This document shows positions 47,848 to 58,657 of a DNA stretch of 64,000 bases, piece after piece; position 1 is the stretch's first letter; each line of letters starts with the position of its first letter. The DNA is from Flaccisagitta enflata (Eukaryota > Chaetognatha > Sagittoidea > Aphragmophora). The notes below the pieces were generated by a model. It had not been told where the DNA came from. It did no database searches and saw nothing but the letters and a program-made list of their open reading frames with translations. Both the position numbers and the translations under genes were made by a program. The DNA is taken from contig OZ231126.1 of assembly GCA_965153355.1 (NCBI GenBank), positions 109,678,001 through 109,742,000 of the forward strand, written 5' to 3'.

Positions 47848-48290
47848 CTTAAACCAGACCCAAACCAGACCCAAACCAGACCCAAACCAGACCAAAACCA
47901 GACTCAAACCAGACTCAAACCAGACTCAAACCAGACTCAAACCAGACTCAAACCAGACTCAAACCAGACTCAAACCAGACTCAAACCAGAATTAAACCAG
48001 ACCTAAACCAGACCAAAACCAGACCTAAACCATACTTGAACCAGATATTAACCAGACATAAAACAGACATAAAACAGACATAAACCAGACCTTAACCAGA
48101 CCTAAACCAGACATAAATCAGACATGAACCAGACTTAAACCAGACTCAAGCCAGACTCAAACCAGACCTAAACCAGACTCAAACCAGACTCAAACCAGAC
48201 TCAAACTAGACTTCAACCAGACTTAAACCAGACTAAAAACAGAGTTAAACCAGACTTAAACCAGACTTAAACCAGACCCAAACCAGCAGA
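47848..48290 (+). repeat. 11-bp minisatellite (AAACCAGACTC)n
   Basis: About 40 copies of AAACCAGACNN, with changes mostly in the last two or three bases, running up to the telomere-like block. Confidence 0.93.
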
Positions 48291-48701
48291 CCCAAACCCA
48301 TTCCGGCGAATGCACTTCTGTTGTAATGGTTAGGTTAGGGTTAGGTTATGTTTTTGGTTAGGTTAGGTTAGGTTAGGTTATGTTTCTCGGTTAGGTTAGG
48401 TTAGGTTAGGTTGTGTTTCTTGGGTTAGGGTTAGGGTTAGGGTTAGGGCAGGATAATGAGGTTAGGGTTAGGGTTTGGAGGTTAGGGTTAGGGGTAGGGT
48501 TAGGGTTAATGTTTCACTAAGTGAGCGGCATGTACACGCTCATGAGCGTCATGGGTTAGGGTTAGGGTTAGGGTTAGTGTTATAAGAAAGTATAGCACTA
48601 TTTCGCTTTCGGTTCAAACCCATTCCCGCGAATGCACTTCTGTTGTACGGGTTAGGGTTAGGGTTAGGGTTAGGGTTAGGGTTATGTTTTTGGGTTAGGG
48701 T
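48291..48701 (+). repeat. Degenerate telomere-type repeat block (TTAGG and TTAGGG)
   Basis: Runs of TTAGGTTAGG (48355-48415) and TTAGGGTTAGGG are interspersed with short unique words. The word GCGAATGCACTTCTGTTGTA occurs at both 48305 and 48630, so part of the block is a tandem copy of about 325 bp. The segment with GGATAATGAGG and GTGAGCGGCATGTACACGCT is repeated at 58446-58560. The block ends where the first gypsy element begins. Confidence 0.9.
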
Positions 48702-49672
48702 TGTGGGTTTTATTAGTGTTTTACTTTAGTATGTTATATTTCCCCTGAAATATCACAAGTCCGGATCTTAATATAGTAGTACCCTTTAAATGGATGGGCT
48801 AATGTTTCATACTTGGTGGTCATGTAGAATAGCCTTTGCTGATTCCAAATATGTCATCCTTTTCTCTTAGCCCTTACTCGTTCGTGTTTTACAGCCCTTT
48901 TAGTAACAACACCTCATTTAAATATTGTTGTGCCTTTAATTCCTTGGTATAAAAAGTAATACTTATAAAACCTTATGTAGCGATATGTCTACTGAAAGCC
49001 CATACCCTATTTATACCATAGGTCCAAATCGAGATACGGATTTTCTCTAAGATGAGCCGTTTAGGAGTTACAGCCCCCAGGGGCAATCACCCCTTACTTT
49101 TCTCACTTACTTTGTAACTCACTGCAGTGATGGGATTCGAACCCATGACCCTGGGGCTTGAAGCCCAGTCTCTTAGCCACTTGGCCACCGAGGCGAGTTG
49201 GCTGTTAGAATTGCTACTCTGTATTTGTTAATCCCTGCCTTGAGGATTTGCCTCTCTGGTATCCTATGTTAGAAGCCCCTTGCTCTTTTATTTGATATCA
49301 GAAGCCCCACTTTGGAGCTTCTTGTTTCTCCTTGCCTTAACATCGAAGCTTCTCCTCTGTTGCTAGGTAACTGGTGATGCTTAACACTTTTCCCCCTCGT
49401 TTCTCCCTCTGCCTTTGGCGGTTCGATTTGAATTGGATCACCAGTCTAACATGGCTGCCAGACTTTACCTTAGAGATTGAATTCTGTTTAACTGGTTAGT
49501 TCTTGTCATGTCTCACGCCTGTTGAGACCTATGCTCGTTGACTCTTTGATTTTATTGGATTAACAATAAAAGATAGTAACAACTATCTTATATGGAATAT
49601 ACTCTATTTTCGTCATCATACTTTGGAGTTAGACTTTAAATGTGTGATATAGCTATTAAGCAAATATCTACA
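48702..49672 (+). repeat. 5' LTR of gypsy element 1
   Basis: 971 bp starting TGTGGGTTTTATTAGTG and ending AATATCTACA. It matches 57384-58352 with few differences, so the insertion is fairly recent. It contains a tRNA-like segment in antisense. Confidence 0.95.
49121..49194 (-). ncRNA. tRNA-like segment inside the 5' LTR, antisense to the element
   Basis: The minus strand shows an A box TGGCCAAGTGG, an anticodon-arm-like CTGGG...CCCAG enclosing CTTCAAGC (8-nt loop), and a T arm ATGGG-TTCGAAT-CCCAT with a perfect B box GGTTCGAATCC. The acceptor stem does not pair, and the loop is one base too long, so it is not a standard tRNA. It may be a SINE head or a pol III promoter captured in the LTR. 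Confidence 0.6.
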
Positions 49673-49675
49673 TAT

Positions 49676-49692
49676 TGGTAAGCCCGACCAAG
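49676..49692 (+). other. Probable primer binding site of gypsy element 1
   Basis: TGGTAAGCCCGACCAAG lies three bases after the LTR. It starts with TGG and resembles, with several differences, the tRNA-Trp-type site TGGTGACCCCGAC of CsRn1-like elements, so the tRNA is uncertain. Confidence 0.55.
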
Positions 49693-51204
49693 AAAAATTT
49701 TCCAACCTTCTGAACCCCCCGGATTGAAAGCAGAGTGCCCTGTGAGTAAATCTGGGGCCCCCATCGTCGAGTTTGATTCCTTCAGCTCCAGGAGATCCGA
49801 GACTGGGCCTGTGTCAACAGGCTGTCAAGGGCAAACGCCAAGCTCGTCAGGAGTCGTGGAGATTGACCAGAAAGGGAGCTTGGTGCAAGAACCAACATCC
49901 CTACCACGGGGTGAGCCAAGCAACAGTGACAGATTGACCAACTAACTCAAACAGTCACTCTCTGACCCTTTCACTCACTCTTGAATTCGACCACAAGACA
50001 TTCCATCAATTAATCAATTGCTTCCCTTCCATTCCCGCATGTACACGACTGTGGGGGCCTCCACGAGCCACTGCAACGTCGACAATCGTTCCAAGGCCTC
50101 GACACAACGTTACTACATCGTCACAGCTTCAATCCATGGCGCCCATTTCCATCCGCCATCCCTCAAACATCTCGTCGTCGACATCCTTCATTAATCGACT
50201 TTGACGAGCTGCTGCGACGAAACGGCATCGAGCACGACCACGGGAACGGACAGGCAGACATCTTGACACCTCCCCTCGACCATCCAACCGTCCACGAGCT
50301 CCTCACGACTCGACAACAGCGATTTCTACGCGCCCAGATCGAGCCTCTTCTTCTAACAAAGAAATAAAAGGACCTTCGAACTTTGGTCAACTTTGTGCAT
50401 CAAAAAACGCACCTTAACGTCCTCCGATCGAGCTGAAATTTTTACAGCACCTGCGTGGGAGTGTGAACTGACATCGTACCAAAAATTATAAATATCGTAA
50501 AAGAACTTCGGCCGTGACAAACGAAACCGTCGACCACCTTCGAACCTACCGCCGCCGGCGTCCTCCACCTTGTCCTTACATCTTTGACAACCAGCTGCGG
50601 CCGAACGAAGGCATCTACGATCGTGATATTCAACAGGCAGGTGCCCACACGTCCGAGGTACAACACCCAACCATCGCCAGCCCTCCGACGGCTCCACATC
50701 CTCGTCCTCGAGTCAACTGCATCGTCAATGACAGACTCTTGAAGGATCTCTTTATATCTCGTCAACGGCTGCAGATAGGAAGTGGAAACCAACTCCAAGA
50801 CGTCCGGCAGACACCAGCCTACCTTCGACATCCTCAACCTACCCTCCGCCACACCTCCAGCATCCCGTCGACGCCGATTTCGCATCCTGCATCACCAATG
50901 TTTGAACAGCTGTGGCGGCCAAACGGTTCGAGATAGCAGCTTCATATTCGAGTTGCAGCTTCATCAGAGTGTCAACTATCGTCCCTCAACGTCACTCCTC
51001 TCCATCTACTCGCATTTCCGGTGTGGAAAAATTCTCCACTCACCTCGTCACTCTCAATTCTACTATCTCAGCCTTAAGAGTCTGAATTCGTTCACTACTG
51101 TTAAGTTCATGCCAAGAATGGTTGGCAATTGTGTTTCCCACTACTGTTAATGAATTACAACGCCTAATAATCGTCTCTCACTAGTAAATAGTGACCAAGC
51201 AGTA
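49693..51204 (+). other. Long 5' leader of gypsy element 1
   Basis: 1.5 kb between the primer binding site and the Gag start, with short overlapping open frames on both strands. None resembles a known protein or has supporting signals, so I treat it as untranslated leader, possibly with a decayed frame. Confidence 0.5.
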
Positions 51205-52460
51205 ATGAATGGTCAAGAGGACCATCCTCACATCCCTCTGAATCCGTTCACTCCTCACCAACCTGCTCCATTGGCTGCAGCAGACAGATTGTCACCCATT
51301 CATATCGACATTGATCCATCACCAGCCCCAGTCACCATGCCTACATTAGACGAAATGCAGTCTCTGGCTGCTGCTCAAGCTGAACAGTTGCAAAAGGCCA
51401 CGGACATGATCAATCAGCAGCAACAACAGATGGTCGACGCCCAGGCCACATTTGAAGCTCAAGCCCAGCAGTTGAGAGATTCAGCCGAGCAGCTTCGCCA
51501 ACAGCAACAAACTATACATCAGCTCTCTTCAGCATTCTCAACTCTCACAACAACAAATGCTGCAATGACCACAACCAGCAGAAAGAAGCCTGATTTACCC
51601 CCATTTGATCAGCAAAATATTCTAGTCTGGCTGAAACGTCTCCAAGCAGCCTATGACAGGGCTGGGGTTGTCCTAGCCAAAGACAAGTTCGCCTATCTCG
51701 AATCCACTTTCGACATTAGCTTCAACCCAATCATCAATGATTACTTATTCAACTCTAACAACAGTGATGAAGATTGGGCATCATTTGTGGCTTACATGAA
51801 GTTGGAGTATGGGCCAACAATCCGTCAAAAGGCCAGGAAGCTCATCGGTGACCTTCCTAGAAATGGCATGAAGCCAAGCCAATATCTCTCCCAGCTTGAA
51901 GAAGAAGTAAGAGATGTAAAACTCGACGACATCAAGAGCATTTGCTCAAAACAATTCCCCCAAGAATAAGGGAAATCATGGGAAAGGTTGTAGAAACCAA
52001 GTCTGCAGCAGAAGTGGCCAAAATGGCCGACGCTTATTTTGACATTCAGGGCAGGCCTCTGGAGAAGTCAGCAACCACCATCAGCCACATCGTCGATTCT
52101 CAAGCAGCATCTACAGCAGCTCAACACTCATCCTTCACTTCAGCTTTCGAGGAACCGGAAACAGATGTCAATTTTGTAAAAAAGGGAAAGTTCAACAATT
52201 TCAGATCTCGCTCTCGCAGTCGCCCTTGCTACAACAACAACAACAATCGACCAAACTCTTCAGCAGCATCGACAGCAACGTCAACTGCATCAGCTTCAAC
52301 TGCAGCACCCCGTCAGCAGCAGCAAAGCAACAACTTATGTCGGTTCCACCGTATGTTCGGCGACAACGCAACAAGATGCATCTCTAACTGCTCACGCCAC
52401 AGCTCCTTCCTCAAAAAGCAGCAGCAGCAGGGAAATGCCACCGGGGGTCGACGTCAGTGA
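51205..52460 (+). pseudogene. gag: Gag of gypsy element 1, split by a one-base frameshift
   Basis: The first part, 51205-51969 (254 codons), has Gln-rich helices (about residues 50-110) and a capsid-like region with LPPFDQQN and WASFVAYMKLEYG. The frame stops just after the five-C run at 51957-51961. The clearly continuous protein goes on in another frame to the TGA at 52458-52460. That part has an Arg/Ser-rich patch and ends with CRFHRMFGDNATRCISNC (about 52341-52395), the CX2HX9CX3C motif of CsRn1-like Gag in place of a CCHC knuckle. The break is one base in a homopolymer, so it could be a real mutation, a read error or a recoding site. Pol follows in the -1 frame. Confidence 0.8.
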
Positions 52461-55400
52461 ATGCGGCGATCCCCACAAACAACAAATCTCACAACGACCT
52501 CCTCTACGTAACCGACACGGTCACCAAACGCAAGTGGCTCGTCGATGGAGGCGCCGTCTTGAGTATCATTCCTCCCACTCTCGCCCAACGAACAGCTGGA
52601 CCGGTTTCAACTCAGCTACAAGCAGCCAACGGCACAAAAATTCCATGCTACGGCGTCACGGAAATGACTATCTCATTGGCTGACAGGCAAGTTGTCTTTC
52701 CAATTCATATAGCTGATGTTAGGCAAAGTATATTGGGAGCTGATTTCTTGGCCCACTCATATTTGGCCCCTAACCATCGAGACGGCAATATCATCGACTT
52801 GAGAGATTACTCAGTGTTAAAAGCTGACTTCGAAGTAGAGGATCAACCTGTACGCATCAATTTTGTAGAACAGTCTCATGACTCATTCTATCAACTACTC
52901 GATCGATTCCCTGACCTGTCAAACCCATCCTTCCGAGTGAAAAAGGTTGACCATGGTGTACTCCACTACATACCAACAGAGGGACCCCCAGTGCAGTCGA
53001 GAGCTCGAAAGCTATCCCCTGAAAAGCTAGCCGTCGCTAAAGCTGAGCTTGAAAAGCTGGTGGCCTTGGGTGTATGTGAAAGAGGCAAGAGTGAGTGGTC
53101 ATCGCCACTTCTAGTGACCACAAAGCCATGTAACAGTCCTTGCACTTGTGCAAACGAATCTCCATGCGGTGGGTGGCGTGTCTGTGGTGACTATCGTCGC
53201 CTGAATAATTTAACCATAACAGACAGATACCCAGTCAGGAACCTCCACGACTTTAATACTGAACTCAGGGGGAAGAAGTACTTTAGCAAAGTCGATTTGT
53301 TAAAGGGGTATCACCAAATCCCCGTTAACCCCAGTGATATCAAGAAGACAGCAGTAATAACCCCTTTTGGGTTATTTATTTTTCCCCGCTGTCCCTTCGG
53401 TCTCAAGAATGCTGGTCAGGATTTCCAGCGATTAATGGACCAGATTCTTGGAGACATTCCCCACACATTCATATATCTTGACGATATACTGATAGCGTCG
53501 TCCACTCTTGAAGAGCACCTGGAAGATCTCGAGAGGGTCTTCACCATTCTCAATCAGAATGGACTCGTCGTGAACCGCAAAAAATGCGTCCTGGGCAAGT
53601 CCAAGATCGAGTTCTTAGGCCACGAAGTCAACAGCCAAGGCATCAGACCACTCAAGGAGAAAGTTGAGGCGATTTTACAAGTCAAAGCACCAACATCCGT
53701 CAAGGAGCTCCAGAGATTCCACGGTATGATAAACTACTACCGGAAGTTTGTCAGAGCTGCAGCTCACCACATGTGCCATCTGTTTGAGGCACTGGCAGGC
53801 AAACCTAAACGTCTCGAGTGGAACGATCAGCTTCAATATTCATTTGATTCGATAAAGCATGCTCTCGCCAATGCCACATTATTACACCATCCTGACCCTT
53901 CACTTCCTCTCGCCGTGACAACCGACGCTTCCGACGTTGTCATTGGAGGAGTTATCGAGCAAAGGGGACCCGAAGGATGGGAGCCATTGGCCTTCTATTC
54001 CAAGAAGTTGTTGACAAGCCAGAAAGCTTGGTGTCCTTATGATAGGGAGTTGTTTGCTGCCCACCAAGGAATCCGCCATTTCAAATACATGGTGGAAGGC
54101 AGGGCCTTCACTTTGTATACAGACCATCAGAGTCTGATACCATCTCTGTCAAAGAAGACCGACGCACCCACTTTGCGTCAAACCAACCAACTCAGCGAGA
54201 TAGCTGAATATACTACGGATATTTGCTATCTTGAAGGCAAAAGTAACTTTGTCGCGGACGCCTTATCCAGACCAAATGGCGAAGATGTAGCTGAAAAAGG
54301 CAGAAAACCAATCAAGGTCTCAAATGTCTCAAAATCAGACTCACTCGGACGCCATGTATTTTTGCAAGAATTGGACAAAATCTGGGCGAGACAAAAAGCA
54401 GATGAAGCAGAATCTCCATCCATCAACAACGTCCAATGCAGTGGTTGCACTCGATGGGCTGAGTTAAAAGCAGCTGAGAATGATCCAGCAGTCATCAGCA
54501 ACGTCTCCAGATGTGATCCATTTGATTTCAGCCTGGAAGATGATCAGAGAATGGAGAAGCTCTTGAATTATAAGGAAAAGAAGAAAACGCCTTCAACAAG
54601 TGCATCCGCTCCAACACCTCGTCGTCAAGTCTCCTTCGTTGACCAAATCATGCCCAGCAACTCGGACCCTCGCATGGCCGACTTCAATGCCTTCTATTGC
54701 AAAGAAATGCAAAAATTGGGAATCCTTCCTTCATCATCTGGAAGCCAATCAACTGCAACATCCGTTGACGAGCCACTGCAGCTAAACAGTAAAGCAGAGA
54801 CGTCCAAAATTTTGCAGACATCTTCAGCCGAGTCCACTGCAACACCATCCGATCAAAAAACCAAACATTGTGGTCAGGAAAAGCAGAAAATGCAAGTTTT
54901 TCCCGAAAAACTGGAAATCAGTCAGTTTTTGCCACAAAAACAGCCGCCACACCCAAACCACTTGAGTTTTGGTCACCAAAATTTGCATGCGTTTGCCTCT
55001 CAACAACCTCTAGCACACCCTGAAAAAATTTCTGAAAATTCCTCAACAGGAAAGCAGCCAGACGTCGTCGTCCGAAATCAAGCTGAAATTCCAGATGACA
55101 AAGGCAGATTTCATCAAAATTCTTCACCAAACGCAAACCAAGCAGAAGAAAAATCTGAAAATTTGCAGACCAACATTTTGAAACATGCTGAGTCTGGGAA
55201 GAATGTTGAAAACAACGAAAAAAATCAAATTCAGGTGGCTGCAATTGAAAACATAACACAACAAAATGCAAATCAGGGGTCAAACTCAAACAAACCAATT
55301 CCAGAGCAGAAAATCATGGATTTGCAAGCGGTAGTAAATTCAGTGGACCACTACCAAGTGAATTTGGAAGAAATGGCCGTTGACCAACCTCTCGATGCTG

Positions 55401-57154
55401 ATTTCCAACGCATCTCCCGCAAATCAGCAACAGGCTTACACTTCAAGAAAGTGAAAATTGGTAACTCATTCTTACATGTCGACATCTCGAATGGCCCCGC
55501 GCGCCCCTTCGTGCCCGCAGCTTGGAGAAAACGCATATTTGATGTGATTCATGGGTTGGGTCACCCTGGGGTTGAAAGAACCCGCCAAGCCGTCGCTAGC
55601 AAGTTTGTTTGGCCTAGCATGAGGCAGGATGTGTCTCGTTGGGCAAGGGAATGTATTCCATGCCAAAGGGCCAAAATTACCCGGCACACAAACCCACCCA
55701 TTGGCGAATTTGAGCTTCCTCAGCGAAGATTCTCGCATATTCATGCTGATTTGGTCTCTATGCCCATGTCAAACGGTCATAATCATCTGCTCACCATCGT
55801 GGACCGATTCACACGTTGGCCCACCGCCATTCCAATCAAGGACATCAGTGCCTCAACTGTTATTGATGCTTTAGCACTCAACTGGATTGCTTCTCATGGG
55901 GTCCCCGAAACCATCACCACTGATAGAGGTTCTCAGTTTACCTCACAGATCTGGGTCCAATTATTGAGAACTTGGGGAATTAAGCATAATTCTACAACTG
56001 CCTACCATCCTCAGAGCAACGGCCTTGTCGAGCGCCTCCATCGCAGATTGAAGGAAAGCTTAATAGCACTGTGTCAAGAGGAGAGAGATAAATGGTATTG
56101 GAAGCTTCCAATGACGTTGCTGGCATTGCGTACTACAATCAAGCCTGACATTGGTGCCTCTCCGTCGGATCTAGTATACGGTGAAGGGATAGCAATCCCA
56201 GGTCAGCTGGCCGGTCCCCCTCAGCTTGATGATGCTGATCTACTTCGAAATCAACGATCAACGCTGCGAAACTTGCAAGTTGAAGTGGAACGCTTGCAAC
56301 CCAAGCCCACAGCTCACCATCGCAGAGCTCAGGTCCATATTCCAGAGGAACTGGCTACTGCCACCCATGTGCTTGTTCTCAGAGGCGGCGTCCAACCTTC
56401 GTTGACCGCACCCTATGACGGTCCCTTTAGAGTCTTGGAGAAAGGCCCAAACGGATTTAGAATACAATTTCCGGGCAGACAATCTGACATTGTTGCACTT
56501 GCTAGACTAAAGCCAGCCTTTGTAAACCGAGATGATCCCGCCAGAGAAAGTGATTCAGAGCAGGATTTGGATGACCACGTTCCTCCTTCACCTCCTCCTC
56601 CTGGCAGGCGCCCCGGACTACGAACTCGAGTTCCAGAGCCGACATCGCGTGTCACAAGGAGTCAACAACAACAAAATGACTCCCAACAAGCAGCAACTAG
56701 CGCAGCTGCTTATGAGCCCATGTGCGCTCAACCGACTTCGTCTTCTTCGCGTGGAGTGACACGCCCTCGCTCGCCATCACCAGATTCCAGTCAGGAATCC
56801 ATTGACAATCGACCTCCTCGTTCGCCGTCTCCTCCTCCTATCATCATCCGCGATCCTCAATTCCCGGATGGTACGTCTGACGACCCCAACTTGGCCGTCG
56901 ATCCCACTCCGCCCAGAGATTGGCCGGACTGGGTCTCAACTCTTCCTGCAAATAACAGGCAACCGAATGTAGCCCCTCGTGACCCGAGTGTCCCAAGTGA
57001 ATCAAATGACTCTGACAATCAACAGCCTCAAAATCAAGGGGGCGTCAGAAAGAGGACATTATCATTCAGCAAACCTAAGCCTGGAAACTTCTCATATCGC
57101 AGACGCAGGCCTGATATTAATGCATTAAAAAACATTCTTCAATCAATCCGCTGA
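52461..57154 (+). CDS. pol: Pol polyprotein of gypsy element 1
   Basis: About 1564 residues, with the first ATG at 52461. The frame is open upstream across the Gag end, so entry by -1 frameshift is plausible. Approximate residues: protease near 30 with LVDGGAVLSIIPP, where the usual DT/SG reads DGG; reverse transcriptase 180-370 with YLDDILIAS; RNase H from about 489 (TTDASDVVIGG). A variable, low-complexity linker covers about 620-970. Integrase has an HHCC module at about 1028-1065 (GLGHPG, CIPCQRAK), then D in HADLV, D in TTDRGSQFTS and E in YHPQSNGLVERLHR. A Pro/Ser/Gln-rich tail ends in FSYRRRRPDINAL plus about 10 residues. The same ending is kept in the second element. The frame is intact. 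Confidence 0.93.
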
Positions 57155-57383
57155 CTTTGAAATCCAATGCTTAGGCATTACCAAGTGTTGTAGTTTTATA
57201 AAGTTCTGTAGTATTGAAAATATCTCTTCCTCTTCCTCCGTCAAGCTCCGCTTCCTCTTGCGTTTTCAATCAATGTCATTCATAGTAATACCGTACCGGC
57301 GTGGAGTAGATTTATTAGATGTTGTCACAAGTCCTAAGATCGTCTATGACTCTTGTTTTTCGTCTTAAACAATCTAGGGGGCA
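57155..57383 (+). other. 3' untranslated region and polypurine tract of gypsy element 1
   Basis: Non-coding sequence after Pol, ending in TCTAGGGGGCA (57373-57383) directly before the 3' LTR. The same tract, CTAGGGGGCG, precedes the 3' LTR of element 2. Confidence 0.8.
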
Positions 57384-58352
57384 TGTGGGTTTTATTAGTG
57401 TTTTACTTTAGTATGTTATATTTCCCCTGAAATATCACAAGTCCGGATCTTAATATAGTAGTACCCTTTAAATGGATGGGCTAATGTTTCATACTTGGTG
57501 GTCATGTAGAATAGCCTTTGCTGATTCCAAATATGTCATCCTTTTCTCTTAGCCCTTACTCGTTCGTGTTTTACAGCCCTTTTAGTAACAACACCTCATT
57601 TAAATATTGTTGTGCCTTTAATTCCTTGGTATAAAAAGTAATACTTATAAAACCTTATGTAGCGATATGTCTACTGAAAGCCCATACCCTATTTATACCA
57701 TAGGTCCACATCGAGATACGGATTTTCTCTAAGATGAGCCGTTTAGGAGTTACAGCCCCCAGGGGCAATCACCCCTTACTTTTCTCACTTACTTTGTAAC
57801 TCACTGCAGTGATGGGATTCGAACCCATGACCCTGGGGCTTGAAGCCCAGTCTCTTAGCCACTTGGCCACCGAGGCGAGTTGGCTGTTAGAATTGCTACT
57901 CTGTATTTATTAATCCCTGCCTTGAGGATTTGCCTCTCTGGCATCCTATGTTAGAAGCCCCTTGCTCTTTTATTTGATATCAGAAGCCCCACTTTGGAGC
58001 TTCATGTTTCTCCTTGCCTTAACATCGAAGCTTCTCCTCTGTTGCTAGGTAACTGGTGATGCTTAACACTTTTCCCCCTCGTTTCTCCCTCTGCCTTTGG
58101 CGGTTCGATTTGAATTGGATCACCAGTCTAACATGGCTGCCAGACTTTACCATAGATTGAATTCTGTTTAACTGGTTAGTTCTTGTCATGTCTCACGCCT
58201 GTTGAGACCTATGCTCGTTGACTCTTTGATTTTATTGGATTAACAATAAAAGATAGTAATAACTATCTTACATGGAATATACTCTATTTTCGTCATCATA
58301 CTTTGGAGTTAGACTTTAAATGTGTGATATAGCTATTAAGCCAATATCTACA
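57384..58352 (+). repeat. 3' LTR of gypsy element 1
   Basis: 969 bp, matching 48702-49672 with few differences. The end ATCTACA is joined to GGGTTAGGG repeats. Confidence 0.95.
57803..57876 (-). ncRNA. tRNA-like segment inside the 3' LTR
   Basis: The second copy of the A-box/B-box segment described at 49121-49194, unchanged as far as I can see. Confidence 0.6.
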
Positions 58353-58612
58353 GGGTTAGGGTTAGGGTTAGGGTTATGTTTCTCGGGTTAGGGTTAGGGT
58401 TAGGGTTGTGTTTCTCGGGTTAGGGTTAGGGTTAGGGTTAGGGCTGGATAATGAGGTTAGGGTTAGGGTTTGGAGGTTAGGGTTAGGGTTAGGGTTAGGG
58501 TTAATGTTTCACTAAGTGAGCGGCATGTACACGCTCATGAGCGTCATGGGTTAGGGTTAGGGTTAGGGTTAGCGTTATAAGAAAGTATAGCACTATTTCG
58601 CTTTTGGTTCAA
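58353..58612 (+). repeat. TTAGGG-type repeats with a copied subtelomere-like segment
   Basis: Mostly exact TTAGGG units with the same interspersed words as in 48340-48615 (TATGTTTCTCGGG, GGATAATGAGG, the GTGAGCGGCATGTACACGCT region). Here the units read TTAGGG where the left copy has TTAGG in several places. Confidence 0.93.
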
Positions 58613-58657
58613 ACCCTAACCCTAACCCTGCTCAAACCATAACCCTAACCCTAACCC
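58613..58657 (-). repeat. C-strand telomere repeats (CCCTAA), inverted relative to the preceding block
   Basis: CCCTAACCCTAACCC units start abruptly after GGTTCAAA and continue to the LTR of element 2. With the G-rich block to the left this makes a TTAGGG...CCCTAA head-to-head arrangement. Confidence 0.93.

Larger units (their letters stand above)
48702..58352 (+). mobile_element. Complete Ty3/gypsy LTR retrotransposon, CsRn1-like, in TTAGGG repeats
   Basis: It has LTRs of 971 and 969 bp (TGTGGG...TCTACA), a primer binding site, a Gag frame broken by one indel, an intact Pol, a polypurine tract, and matching flanks GGGT (48698-48701 and 58353-58356). The small size, Pol order PR-RT-RNaseH-IN and YLDD place it in Ty3/gypsy. 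The Gag CX2HX9CX3C motif is the type described for the CsRn1 clade. It differs in sequence from, but is clearly related to, the element at 58658-64000. Confidence 0.95.

Noticed and set aside
49121-49194. Functional tRNA gene
   Set aside because: The acceptor strands do not pair, the anticodon loop is one base too long, and the segment is a fixed part of both LTRs.
49724-51150. Several open frames of 70-147 codons in the leader of gypsy element 1
   Set aside because: They overlap on both strands, lack recognisable domains and sit where an untranslated leader is expected.
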